A DNA stretch of 64,000 nt from positions 41,550,959 to 41,614,958 of the forward strand of contig OX243815.1 in NCBI GenBank assembly GCA_945859605.1, given 5' to 3'. The notes below the pieces were generated by a model that was given only the letters and a program-made list of their open reading frames with translations, ran no database searches and was not told where the DNA came from. Each line of letters opens with the position of its first letter. Position 1 is the first letter of the stretch. A program made the translations under genes and the position numbers. Of this stretch, positions 21,101-30,959 are shown piece after piece. This DNA is from Lumbricus rubellus (lineage: Eukaryota; Annelida; Clitellata; Crassiclitellata; Lumbricidae).

Positions 21101-23752
21101 ATCGTGGTGAATGGATTGCTGTATAAGAAGCATCAAATGCTGGATCAGCTTGTGTATCAGTTGGTGTTACCGAAAGAGAGAAGAATTCAAGTAATGGAAT
21201 TAGCTCACGAGTCAGTATTTGGCGGACACTTGGGAGAAGAGAAGACACGAGAGAGAATCAAGTTGTCCTTTGTCTGGCCAAAGATGCGTCGAGACGTGGT
21301 GAAATTTTGTAAGTCCTGTGAGAAGTGTCAGCTGAAGGCACGAAGTTTGGTGATGGATCGAGTGCCGATTACACCAATTCCAAGGGAAGATGTTCCATTC
21401 CGACGGATGACTATGGACGTGGTAGGCCCAATAGAACCGAAGTCAGCAGCTGGGCATAAGTATTGCTTGTGCATAGTGGATTCATGTACAAGATGGCCGA
21501 CAATCTTCTTGCTGAAGTCATTGACTGCTAAGGCTGTGTGCGAAGCTTTGATGAAGCTTTTCATTGACGTGGGGGTGCCGTCTGTGATCACCAGCGACAG
21601 AGGCACGAATTTTACAGCCAGTCTTACAAGAGAATTTTTGAAATTGATGGGATGCTGTCCACGATTCGATTCACCGGGGCATCCAGAGGCAGCTGGATTA
21701 GTTGAGAGATGGAATCAGACGTTCAAGAAGATGGTACATCATGTCATTGTGGAAAATCCAAGACAGTGGCATAAAATCATTCCGTTTACCGTATGGGCAT
21801 TGAGAGAAGTTCCCAACGCAACGACAGGAGTGGCACCATATCTGCTGGTGTATGGAAAAATGCCAAGAGGACCATTAACTATCTTAAAGGAAAGCTGGAC
21901 CAAAGAAATAAATCTACCGCCAAACATTGGAGTACAACCAGCAAAGTACCTGAAGAACTTAAGAGCAGACATGGAGAAAGCTTTGATATTTGCTGAGAAT
22001 TGTGCAGAGGAAAAGCAAAAACAATACGCCAGTCAATACAACAAGAGGGCCAAGGATAAAGAATTCGAACCAGGAGAAAACGTCATCGTCCTGTATCCAA
22101 CGTCAACCAATAAATTGATCTCACGATGGCATGGTCCATGTACAGTGCTACAAAGAAGATCCAAGTATTCGTATCTGGTGGACATGAATGAAAACGGCCG
22201 ACGAATCGTCCATGCCAACAAAATGAGGAAGTTCATCGCAAGAACATTATCGTGTGGTCTCATCGTGGAAGAGGACGACGAATTTGGATCAGTGGTAGAG
22301 CTACCATTGAAAGAAGACCATGCAGAGACGACACAGAAATCGCTGCAATTGGACTATGAACAGATCGGACATCTTACGAGCGAGCAACAGAAACAGCTAC
22401 TGGATGTACTGAACCGATATGCAGACAGATTTTCGGACAAACCTGGATTATGTACATTGGTAGAACACGAAGTGGTGCTGAGACCAGACTTTCGAGAGAA
22501 GGAGTTCACGGCTTATCGAATACCGTTGATATACCGCGCAGAAGTGGACAAACAAATACAAGAGATGCTGAAAGCAAACATCATTCAGCCGTCGTCGAGC
22601 AGAATGGCAAGTCCGCTGGTCATCGTCAAGAAGAAGGACGGATCCTTGAGACTCGCGTGCGACTACAGGTACGTGAATTCATATACTGAAAATTGTCGAT
22701 ACCCCATGCCGATCGTCAACGATGTGCTGAGCAAAGTCGGGAAATCCAAGTTTATTTCCGTCTTGGACTGTCGCAGTGCTTACTGGACTTGTCCGGTGAA
22801 GAAATCCGACCAATGGAAAACCGCATTCGTTACCCATAATGGACTGTACGAATTTACACGTGTCCCTTTTGGAATGATTAACTCTGGACGGACTTTTGTA
22901 AAAGCCATAAACATGATTTTGCAACCGATTGATGCATTTACTGAACCCTATGTTGATGACATTGCAGTCCATTCTGATGATTGGAACATTCATTTGAAAC
23001 ATTTAGAATTGTTTTTGAAACAAATAAGACTGCATAATGTAACTTTGAACTTGAAGAAATGTGTGTTTGGTAAGAGTGAGGTGAAATTCATCGGTCACCT
23101 CATTGGTTCAGGGAAGAAGATGATGAATCCAGATAGGATTGACAGTTTGATTAATTTAAAAAACCCTGAAACGAAGAAGCAAGTGAAGCAAATGTTAGGA
23201 TTCTTTGGTTTCTACAGACAATTTATTTGTAATTTTGCTGAGATTGCTAAACCATTGACAGATTTAACTAGCAAGCAGACACCTGAGAACATTGTTTGGA
23301 CTGAGGACCACCAGAAATCTTTTGATTCTCTTAAAGAAATTGTTTTATCGAATGTTATTCTGTACATGTTCGAGGTTGGCAAACCATTTAATTTGTACTG
23401 TGATAGCAGTGATTTTGCTGTGGGGGCTGTGCTGTCACAAGTGGACGATGAGGGGATAGAACGTCCCGTTTCATTTATCAGCCAGAAGCTGACAGATACC
23501 CAGAGGAGATGGGCGACGATTGAGAAGGAAGCCTATGCAATCATATGGGCTTTAAACAAATTGAAAGAAATCATTATTGGTTCCAAGATTAATGTGTTCA
23601 CTGATCATAATCCTTTAGTTTATTTGACTGAGTCAATGTCGAAGTCTGCTAAGTTAGTCAGATGGTCTTTATCATTGCAAAATTTTGACATTCTGTTGAA
23701 CTATAAGAAAGGAAAGTTGAATGTAGTAGCAGACTGCTTATCGAGATTGTAG
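18197..23752 (+). CDS. gag-pol: Gag-Pol polyprotein of a Gmr1-like gypsy retrotransposon
   Basis: A single frame of 1851 residues. The N-terminus is helical. Residues about 90-360 are a Lys/Glu/Arg/Gln-rich coiled coil containing a 25-residue tandem repeat (KQEEKERKQEEKE type). The capsid region follows, with a SCAN-like part near 429-520. The CCHC zinc knuckle is C618-x2-C-x4-H-x4-C631. The aspartic protease has D739-S-G, but as DSGTE. Next is an acidic linker. The integrase starts with an HHCC finger from H1004 and has catalytic D1074, D1134 and E1170 (spacing 59 and 35), then a GPY/F-like segment (WHGPCTVLQ). Reverse transcriptase follows, with Y1585-V-D-D. RNase H starts with D1736 (YCDSSDFAVGAVL) and has TDHNPL near its end. 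All catalytic residues appear present. No frameshift separates gag from pol, so the ratio must be set another way, for example by proteolysis. Confidence 0.96.
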   Translation: MEKLTEKKQANIKKMSTDRLIKLLIEADLDAEEVEQMSREELMRNLAEVWAKKEEEGAVGGAAEKPVEKPEAPMSMEALLQFMIMKEEQRKQEEKERKQEEKEKEEQRRQEEKERKQEEKERKQEEKEKEEQRRQEEKERKQEEKERKQEEKEKEEQRAERAEKLEMIRQQEIDMQKQQFQLQLEQMKIDRDESERRRMELMIEYEKARKSDEEIRKQQIEDKKAREEEKEKMRLQELERAEEIRQEEFQAGKDNLAKAEREREEQMQLEQKKLAIKEAQLKEMAIEKEERRKQLELLQQKIEQEELRRIEDQDRLKKRDEDDRKSREVSEQIRLKESETMVSKIKKIGDAMKHVLPKMPYDMMEVPLYFETVENAFNSFAVEKQYWVKLLLPLMTPRARTVLNRLSFENLDKYDAVKEHLLKEFKLTAREYRSRFADAKKTAEETYTMFTARLKNLLNYYVRSRRVDKDYEKLFDLLVADKLKECLPPGPLQFVLAKEGTECLEASNVADLADIHVNNRIGVMFQDKPKFEAWDNSQKQPKWNKDSKDTGSQAKSNDAKKDDYSGKQWSQDKQQSTWDRQAYNRTPPLGRPTESNASYTPYNKWENKEQRSFIKKRCHNCNSDKHLIKHCQAPGAANLRKNFSRSAENLRVNQIQVINAPPGWEEQCNQETEVKSVMKCTPQFTILKEAIKTTSIAESCRETKSKEECQRIKKISLQHVNVEIRGTDGQPVQVEALIDSGTEIPVINEELLKGTTVEEIGRVHLQCVAGEPIPAKLVKIEVRMSGRNEGAATEDRTINIAPYLTLVCASISAELCKENPEKFLLHPEIIAELKEVPPISILQGELQANVTTRAQSRRAEVEDGEDETINESSQEDDTESEDELSIQDDERTTSENNETEEEMAACERNDSEDSGSDAELETSMRDLFTENSNDERQLEDAKKFEEQQRNDESLKSWWRIAEDQGSEFIVVNGLLYKKHQMLDQLVYQLVLPKERRIQVMELAHESVFGGHLGEEKTRERIKLSFVWPKMRRDVVKFCKSCEKCQLKARSLVMDRVPITPIPREDVPFRRMTMDVVGPIEPKSAAGHKYCLCIVDSCTRWPTIFLLKSLTAKAVCEALMKLFIDVGVPSVITSDRGTNFTASLTREFLKLMGCCPRFDSPGHPEAAGLVERWNQTFKKMVHHVIVENPRQWHKIIPFTVWALREVPNATTGVAPYLLVYGKMPRGPLTILKESWTKEINLPPNIGVQPAKYLKNLRADMEKALIFAENCAEEKQKQYASQYNKRAKDKEFEPGENVIVLYPTSTNKLISRWHGPCTVLQRRSKYSYLVDMNENGRRIVHANKMRKFIARTLSCGLIVEEDDEFGSVVELPLKEDHAETTQKSLQLDYEQIGHLTSEQQKQLLDVLNRYADRFSDKPGLCTLVEHEVVLRPDFREKEFTAYRIPLIYRAEVDKQIQEMLKANIIQPSSSRMASPLVIVKKKDGSLRLACDYRYVNSYTENCRYPMPIVNDVLSKVGKSKFISVLDCRSAYWTCPVKKSDQWKTAFVTHNGLYEFTRVPFGMINSGRTFVKAINMILQPIDAFTEPYVDDIAVHSDDWNIHLKHLELFLKQIRLHNVTLNLKKCVFGKSEVKFIGHLIGSGKKMMNPDRIDSLINLKNPETKKQVKQMLGFFGFYRQFICNFAEIAKPLTDLTSKQTPENIVWTEDHQKSFDSLKEIVLSNVILYMFEVGKPFNLYCDSSDFAVGAVLSQVDDEGIERPVSFISQKLTDTQRRWATIEKEAYAIIWALNKLKEIIIGSKINVFTDHNPLVYLTESMSKSAKLVRWSLSLQNFDILLNYKKGKLNVVADCLSRL

Positions 23753-23852
23753 TATAAGGTATTTTGTGATTGCATTTAGTATAAGAATTGTTTGTATTTA
23801 GTTTAAGCATTATACGTTCGCTAATTTTTGAGATTAATTAGCTCTCTTCAAA

Positions 23853-23869
23853 AGAAAGGAAGGAGGTAA
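23853..23869 (+). promoter_or_regulatory. Polypurine tract
   Basis: AAAGAAAGGAAGGAGG followed by TAA lies directly before the 3' LTR. It would prime plus-strand DNA synthesis. Confidence 0.85.
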
Positions 23870-24389
23870 TGTCAGCTAATTTAATCAGTGCACGCCGATT
23901 GTCGTACAGCGACGTAAGTAGGCCAGGTGCAAATTGCCGCGCGGCGTCTGCACAGGTGATTGTCTGGACAGCACGTGACGTCTAGACGAGCGTACGTTAA
24001 TTGTACAAGAAGGGAGTGGAAGAGAAGAAGGAGAGTTGCGTGTTGAGAGCCGTTGAGATAGGCTGTAAGAGTTGTTGTTGAGTTGCGATAGAGTAGACTG
24101 ATGAAGATAGTAGTCGTGTAGTTGTTATGATAACGCAAGTGTAGTCATTGTTGTGTTGTTGCTGATCGTTTTACTTTATATCGGATTTTGGAGTATAATA
24201 AGAAGAGTTAAACACGTCGTCGTTGTTGGTTAACAAAACAGTGAAAGACTGTAGATTCTTTAACCTAGCCATTTAGCTAATGAAACAGTTATCTAGGGAT
24301 AGGCCTACGCTACCACGAACTTATACGAAGAAGCTTCCGAAGAGACTGAAGGTCACACGTAGAGAAGAAGAGGGAAAAGACTTGTGACA
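23870..24389 (+). repeat. 3' LTR of the gypsy-type element
   Basis: 520 bp, same sequence as 17300-17819 as far as I can read, followed by the ATAAC target duplication at 24390-24394. Confidence 0.95.
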
Positions 24390-24394
24390 ATAAC

Positions 24395-24653
24395 GAACAT
24401 TGTTTACAGCTGAAGGCAGAAAGAAAATCATACATGCGCTTGTCCTCGTTTTTAATAACTTTGTAGAACTACATTTTCAGCAGCATGATTAGGCCTATGT
24501 GTGTGTGTATATATACATGTATTGTATAGATAGCCTATCAATAGAAATTGTACATTAATAATTTATAGCATGCAATAGCTGCAACAAGTGGTTTACAATC
24601 GTGGTCCCGCCACAATTTCATATACAATTTTTTAAACACCAGCCGAATTCACT
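24395..24653 (+). repeat. Tandem duplication, unit 2 (second part, beyond the retrotransposon)
   Basis: It continues the 3' flank interrupted at 17299. 'cttgtcctcgtttttaataactttgtagaactacattttcagcagcatgatt' and 'tggtttacaatcgtggtcccgccacaatttcatatacaattttttaaacaccagc' match 15955-16005 and 16101-16155. Confidence 0.85.
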
Positions 24654-24829
24654 AAAGAACCGTCTCGGTTCGTTACCTCATTAATTTTGGTCTTTTGTCT
24701 TTGGAACACGCTGTCACGGTGTCACCGTCTATTACTCATCTCAAATATGTACATGTAGCTTGCTCAGAATGATATTCAGATGGAGTTTTCCATTAATTAT
24801 TATCGTATCGAATCTAGGAATTTGGTAGT

Positions 24830-25790
24830 AAGCTACGACACTTAATACCGCGACACTTAATAGATCTAGGCCTACCGGGCGCTTAATCCCGACAAAATTA
24901 TCAATCCAGCGACAATTCAGCCCGACGATCCTTAATAACTAATCAATAGCCTGCTTGCACACGGCAGTACAGCGTTTGTACGACTATTATGTACAAATCG
25001 TACGACTATTATGTACAAATCGTCGTACTTCTGTATTCAGGCAGTCCTTTGTCCATAAGCTTAATTATAGGAATGTGCGTTAAATATATTTTAAAAAATC
25101 GTCGTACTTCTGTGTTCAACCAGTCCCCTGTTCATAATAATAGGAATGTGCGCATATGCGTGACGGTCTCTGGCAGGTTAGATCTATACAGGATTTATTT
25201 TGAGGAAATTTTCTGCGATATGGAGGCGAATTTTGCTTGCAGTAGCAATGGTAGATAAACTGTAATACATCGTAATTCTCAATATAGGCCTACAAAACAT
25301 CGCGCCTCTGCCAATATTGAACTTCGGCGTTGTAACAAACCGGTTCAGTTTACATGTAGGCCCTAACTGCAAAGCTCGTTTGTAGGCCTACACACGGTTT
25401 TCACATATTCAAAATCAGGAGCCCACCACCCACCAAGGAAACGGATTAACGGCACTTTACAGCTCGAAAGACGGTGAATTCCCAACATGAAGTCTGCCAT
25501 GGATGACATTACAGATAGGCTCATACACCATCTTTATCTTAACGGAAAGAGCCGACGTCTGGTAAGCCGGTGGGACATTGCTTCACACACAACTCGTAAC
25601 GTGCACATGGAATTTAATTTTAAACTTTATTTTCCTGCCGCGGTATTACGAGTCGCAAAATAAAAATTCGTGTGATTAATTATCTTTCGGTATAAAAATA
25701 TCGTTGGGATTAAATGTCACGGGATTAATTTATTATCGTCGGGATTAACTGTTGGGTATTACATGTAGCCTACGTGTCACGGTATTCAAT
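24830..25790. mobile_element. Possible foldback-like element: inverted clusters of short repeats
   Basis: The left part (24835-24935) has several units such as CGACACTTAATACCG and GCTTAATCCCGACAAAATTATC. The right part (25635-25790) has their reverse complements, such as CGGTATTACGAG, CACGGGATTAATTTATTATCG, CGTCGGGATTAAC and GTGTCACGGTATTCAATG. Opposed clusters of subterminal motifs around a different core suggest a foldback or TIR element of about 0.95 kb. No target duplication or known family could be assigned. Confidence 0.5.
25487..25561 (+). CDS. Weak candidate first coding exon (25 codons)
   Basis: From ATG 25487 the frame reads MKSAMDDITDRLIHHLYLNG and a few more residues to a good donor (CTG/GTAAGC) at 25561, phase 0. 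The frame stays open into the intron to about 25660. It has a plausible composition but no recognised domain, and it lies inside the foldback-like structure. It could be part of a transposon gene, a captured exon or chance. Confidence 0.22.
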
Positions 25791-26052
25791 GTGGATCTGT
25801 GTTATTCTGTATAACTCTTCGGATCGAGTCTGCACTCGAGACTTGTTTACAACTTAGAAATAAAGCAATGCTGCGTTTCCTATCACATTCGGATTTCGGA
25901 AACATGTAATTAGTTGCGCAAGTCCAATAAACTTAAAGCTATCCGGGGAGGGGGTGGAATATATCGGGCATAGAGTATTCGATGGGCTAATCCATTCTGT
26001 CCTAATTATTGGAAAATGCGCATGATTGATAAATTTATGCTGCAATAAAAGT

Positions 26053-26353
26053 TTAAAGTTTAAATTGTTTTAAGTGTCCGAAGCAAAGATCACAGCAAGT
26101 CAATTGGATTTTTTTAGTGAAACTAAGTGTTCTTATGTGTTCTAAAAATTTCAAGTGTTTTAACAACAAAGCAAACAAAATTATCTTTAGTAGGAATAAA
26201 CATACCTGTTCGTGGCAATGTTCGATACAAAGCAAATGGAAGTTAATTCGCAAAAACAATAATCACTCTCAGAAGTTGTCTTTTTCAACTTCTCTTCATC
26301 TGGGGATAGATTATTATGGGGGGGGGGGGTTTACTCTATTTCGTGACACAGGC
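26053..26353 (-). mobile_element. TIR element fragment, related to 51787-52246
   Basis: The right edge reads TACTCTATTTCGTGACACAGGC after a G-run. The body ('aagcaaacaaaattatctttagtaggaataaacatacctgtt') is the reverse complement of 51900-51960. The other terminus is missing. Confidence 0.6.
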
Positions 26354-27339
26354 ACTGGATGTCAGACAAGGCTATTTGATCGACACACTGTGCTACAAGG
26401 TTTGCACTCTTGACCAATAATCCACAGCTGCTTCGCATGCAGTGTAGGCAGTATCTTTATATAGCGCGTCAATAAACAACATGCACAATTGCACATGTAA
26501 ACTGAGACAGCACAAGTTGCACAACTCATTTCCTGCTATAAATAAAGCTGCAATCACCCTGTGGAGCCACTCGAGCACGTTATTAACCATGGTAGCAACT
26601 GTATTCCAGGCCGATATATTTTTGCTAACAGTATATTTCTGTGCTACACCATGCGAGAAACGACTCTTGTACTGTGAAAGACAATAATATACGCTTTGCA
26701 CTCTTCACTGTGACATGCTTGGTCGCAGAGGATATGGACTTGCATCGCTAACGAGCTAAAGATTCTAAACCTCGCACAATTATAGTCGCCGACTTTGCAT
26801 ATTTAATTAGCTTGTCTTACTTAATGGCTCGTGCGAATGCGTATGTGCTGAGCGAGATGTTGAGAGACAGATGCACAGACAGATAGACAGTCAGACAGAC
26901 AAACACTAAGACAGAGAAAGGTACAGAGATGTTTGCAGAGATGTTTCGCGCTCTTGTGCAAGACTTGTTTTGTTAAAGCGCGGCATTAATGACTAATTCT
27001 ATTGTATTGTTATTGTAAGACTATTCAAGAGTCTAATGATCTTACCTACAGTTGTTTTCATCTATAGGGTCACTTATTTGGGTTTGTTCTGTGGTACTCG
27101 TTTGTCGATTTGACCTTCGTCTTTTTTCGCGACCATGAACTACCCGGGTGTCACCTATAAACCTAACTATTCCAGATGTAACTGAATATTTGAAATATAA
27201 GCAATACTGGCTTTCTGTTGCCGACCTTAGCTACTATTGCTTTCAAACAATCGTGCCGGCAATATTGCTATCACTGCTTCAGCATAATTATAGTGAATTT
27301 GATGACTTATGTACATTGTCTGCTTTCTACCTATCGTTT

Positions 27340-27405
27340 TGGCCGTGGCTGGGCTGGGTGCGCCTCTGAGTAGGCTTCTTGAAGGTGCGCTATATAAATT
27401 TTCGA
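27340..27405 (+). repeat. SINE 3' tail
   Basis: 'ggccgtggctgggctgggtgcgcctctgagtaggcttcttgaaggtgcgctatataaat', with a close relative at 30347-30415. It ends in the GCGCTATATAAAT motif shared by several SINE families in the window. The tRNA-like head is absent. Confidence 0.6.
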
Positions 27406-27438
27406 AATGAATGAATGGAGATAATCTTCTGTGAAATA

Positions 27439-27484
27439 CAGGGTGGGCCAGCATAAGTTGGTTCATATATGCTGGCCCATCCGG
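27439..27484. mobile_element. 46-bp mariner-like remnant (paired termini only)
   Basis: CAGGGTGGGCCAGCATAAG on the left and TATGCTGGCCCATCCGG on the right, each next to TA, forming a hairpin of about 15 pairs with almost no interior. It looks like two ends left after an internal deletion. Confidence 0.5.
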
Positions 27485-28744
27485 TATATAGATAACATAT
27501 AAAGATTCTTACCCGACCTTGTTTCGACCTTGTTGTTGTAATTAGGTCTCCATTTTTAACGATTGTCTAATTATGTTTGATAATGAATTAATGATGTGCG
27601 CTCAAATACAATTGAAACAGCTGGCCTACTAAAGTTCAGAAACGAAACTATCGTAATTTCGTTGAGCTTCTTTATTTCGATATACAAAAAATTAATAGTT
27701 GAATTGTGTATTCGATCTAATTACAGCCATGGCATGATTAAATAATTACCCCCACTGCTTATGTTTTCCCGCCACTAAATCACTCCAATGCATGCCCAGC
27801 CCACCCCACCTCCTTTTTACAATTTTTTAAACTTCTAACTAATGATGCAGAGTGCAGATTGCACCTTGGTCCTTATATTGAAATTACAATTTAGCAATAG
27901 GCCTATCGAATACTTTGAGGATGTAAGCCTATTATATGATTTTCATAATGATAATAGACTACATGTAGGCCTATATGTTATTTTTGGATAAAGCGAAATC
28001 ATGGCAGATATTGCATCATCATTATGCATTCCATCTAGCGTTTCTTGTGCATTAGCAGTGTTTCAACTCACGCCACGGTTAAATCAGAACCGTTCCGAGT
28101 TATAGGCCTTTACTACATTGAAGGACATCACGCAATTTCACAGTTTCATGTATCGCATGACTTGTTGCGAGAGTGGTCCATGTACATGTAAGCCATAATT
28201 ATATCATGAGACCGATTCTGATTCTGATCCATTTGCGTGAGTCTTTTTCCATAGGTGATGGCAATCGTTGAAACTATAGTCATTAATGCAATGTCAATTG
28301 TTGTTGGACATGACGTCGTACACAGACAATGCCATGTACATTCGCGACTCCCCTCGTCACTTTTGTGAACCATGCAGGCGTGGTGAACTCTATGGGCAAT
28401 ATGTAGGCTATACGTGGCAATGTGGCATGCCTTGCAAATTCATCGCGTGACACCGTCCGCCTATTAATTTTAGTCAGCTCTAATCTTTCTCGGCGGGGAT
28501 TTGTTTCTCACGCTTTAAACTGAGGGCTTGCAAGACGAAAGGTCCGCCCATGCAGTTGCAAGGAGACGTCCATTGGGTATACAACGGTGGTTAAGATCAA
28601 AGTGTAGAAAGATGATAAACGAGGATGAGCTCTTATATTATTATTGCAAGCATCGTTGGTGAAATTGATCTCACGAGTTTTTAAAACGTGTCGGATCATT
28701 TTTGCGAGTTTATTAATGGATAGACTTGATTACATAGCTGTGTG

Positions 28745-29988
28745 CAGGGGCTTCTATCCCATGTATAGGCGGGCGCGACTTGCGCCCAGTGAAAAACAGG
28801 GGGGGAAACAGATGAAAGCCAAAACTCACGTCGATAGGGGGGGGGGGGAAAGGCTAGCCATGGAGACAGTCTTTAATCTAGTCATCTCTAGGAACAAGTT
28901 TCCCCCAGAAATTACTTCTCCCCATAAACAATACAATTTTCAACATTGTATTGGTTATAGTTATAATAGTATTACTATCTACATTATTTCATTACATAAA
29001 CTGTTTTAATACGCCAGGGTAAAATTTACTATTACCTAATTATAATAATATTATTTATGACCTACTATTTTAATAAATGATACAATCATATTATAATGAT
29101 TTGATTTAGGCTAATGTTAATACTTGTACAAATACTATAATTATTTGTACAAATAAACGCAGTGTTTAATCTAGACATCTCTGGGAGGGAGTTCCCCAAG
29201 AATGAAAATTTTCCAGAAAAATCAATATGTGTTGTGAACATGTATACATTGTATAGGCCTATAGAATAATTCCCCCTCCATAAAAAGTATATAATGCAAC
29301 ATTGAACCCCCTATATAAACAATTAAACATGACAGGTTTATACAAGTGCAGTTATACCGTCAGTAGAAGAATTTGACTGCAAAGCATTGAAGTAGGCCCA
29401 ATAAAAATAAGGCCATGCATCAGCATTTTGGGGAAAGTAAATGTATGTTTCAAGGAGGAAAATTAGGCGAAAGACTAAAAAATGTTGTCAGAAAATTTCT
29501 GTCTGAGCGGTTTCCGTTCGCCCAAGACAGCCATTTACCCCTCCCCAAAACCTAAATTCCCCAAAGCAGGTAACACACTAGGTAACACACTGATTAAACA
29601 CTGAACTAAAAATGGCTTATCTCCAGTGTTATATTTCAAATTTCAGACTGTCAAATTTCAAAAAATTTTGTTTCTTGAACACTTAGAAAAACAACATCAC
29701 TATTATGTCGGGCTGTTGTATTTTATTGTATTGCGGAAATTGCAATGCGGAAATTGCAAAAATTTCTTATGGGGAGGGACGCATATCACACCAAAAACCC
29801 CTTCCCATCTTGGCGCTACGTGTTTCGGTGATCGTCTGCTGGATGCTTGTTTGTCTCTCCCTCAGAAACCTTCATTCCCTATAGTTAGGGAACAAGATTA
29901 CATATTGCTGGGAGAGTAGGTCGGCCCAATAAAAAGGGGGGAAGAATATGTATTGCGCCCGGCTGCTTAGGGGGGATAGAAGCCCCTG
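28745..29988. mobile_element. hAT transposon, non-autonomous, 1.24 kb, with 8-bp target duplication
   Basis: The ends are CAGGGGCTTCTATCCC and GGGATAGAAGCCCCTG, 16-bp perfect inverted repeats. The flanking octamer GCTGTGTG is present on both sides (28737-28744 and 29989-29996). An 8-bp duplication and CA..TG ends are typical of hAT. The inside is AT-rich with G-runs and shows no transposase frame; the 97-codon frame at 29626-29919 has no recognised domain. Confidence 0.9.
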
Positions 29989-30346
29989 GCTGTGTGGCAG
30001 TTTGGTTTAACTGCGTTAAGATTTTTACCTAAACACGTCGAAGAGTCAAAGGATGGATTGTTATATTATTTTGTAGCAAGATTAATAGGTATAGACTTTA
30101 AGCTACAGTGGCGAAGCTAGACGGATTTCCAAAACCCAGGTTTAGAAATATGGACTGTCTTCTGTTCTGCGGTTCACTTGCTGAAGAAATTTACAGTAGG
30201 CCTAGGTCTAGGCCTAGAGGATTCACAACAGTGTATTTTCTGTCCAATGACAGCGTGCAAGTATAACGATGTTTTGAGCGCGTGTAGGCTAAAGTTGACT
30301 TGTAACTCCACTCTGTTCTCTAAAAACCTCAAAGCTGTCTTATTTT

Positions 30347-30430
30347 AGCCGTGGTTGAGCCGGGAGCGCTTCTGAGTAGCCTACCTCGAAGATGCGCCAT
30401 ATTAAATTTCTGAAATAGCCTAAATAAAGA
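30347..30430 (+). repeat. SINE 3' tail
   Basis: 'agccgtggttgagccgggagcgcttctgagtagcctacctcgaagatgcgccatattaaatttc', followed by an AAATA-rich simple repeat. It is a relative of 27340-27405. The surrounding 30000-30740 has no gene signal. Confidence 0.55.
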
Positions 30431-30777
30431 AATAAATAAATCAGCACATGTTTAGACGTGTTTTGCATGTATATCTCTTAAAGCAATGCAAGTTATAGGC
30501 TATCTATTATATAACTGATCGGTACAAGTGTTTCTTAAGATTGCTTAACAATGCCTTGAACATATAATAATTTATGTTCAAATATATGTTCAAAGCATTG
30601 TTATATTATAGCTATTCAAGAGCAATTACTTGGTATAGGCCTAAAGCGCTTGAAAATAATTGCGATTGCTAACGCCTTGAAGGTGGTAAAGACTTTCTTT
30701 CTGCCACGCCTGCACCATGGCTGTCGACTTATAAGAGCAATTGCGATATGACGTCTGCTGCAGCCATGGCAACGCAC

Positions 30778-30920
30778 CTGCTGAACGAGAACATATCATC
30801 GACAAATTGCCTCGCAGCCTCGCCAACTAATTCCTCGATGGTTCGAGACATACATGCAAACTCACCACGCAACTTGACGCGAAACCTGATCTTATGTATG
30901 CCCCCAAGCCCTCCATATGT
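30778..30920 (-). CDS. Candidate internal exon of unknown gene
   Basis: On the minus strand an open segment of about 47 codons includes IRFRVKLRG, then MSRTIEELVGEAARQF, and ends at a good donor (AGCAG/GTGCGT, last base 30778, phase 2). The alternation of beta-like and helical segments looks like a real folded domain, perhaps a ubiquitin-like or RNA-binding fold, but I do not recognise it. The 5' border is unclear; AG sites near 30905 and 30920 are possible. No partner exon was found. Confidence 0.28.
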
Positions 30921-30959
30921 GTGCAGGGAGGTTGATATTAATGACTTATAAAAAGCCAC

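Larger units (their letters stand above)
17300..24389 (+). mobile_element. Complete Ty3/gypsy LTR retrotransposon, Gmr1-like, apparently intact
   Basis: A 7.09-kb element bounded by identical 520-bp LTRs and a 5-bp target duplication (ATAAC). It has a candidate primer-binding site, one 1851-codon gag-pol frame and a polypurine tract. The pol order is protease, integrase, reverse transcriptase, RNase H, which is the Ty1/copia order, while the sequences are Ty3/gypsy. Goodwin and Poulter described this combination for the Gmr1 group of deuterostomes. There is no env: only 117 bp separate the stop codon from the 3' LTR. Identical LTRs and the unbroken frame point to recent, possibly ongoing, transposition. 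It inserted into the 3' flank of the duplicated gene at 16332-17051. Confidence 0.95.
26400..28736. other. Intergenic DNA with SINE pieces; no gene seen
   Basis: It contains a weak repeat pair (gtttgcactcttgacc near 26400 and ctttgcactcttcac near 26695), a SINE tail (27340-27405) and a tiny mariner-like hairpin (27439-27484). I found no exon with domain or splice support. Confidence 0.4.

Noticed and set aside
21200..23752. Integrase-before-reverse-transcriptase order as an assembly artefact
   Set aside because: The order lies within one uninterrupted frame bounded by matching LTRs and a target duplication, and such an order is known for Gmr1-like elements.
23753..23869. Search for an env gene in the gypsy element
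   Set aside because: Only 117 bases separate the pol stop from the 3' LTR, including the polypurine tract; no envelope gene is present.
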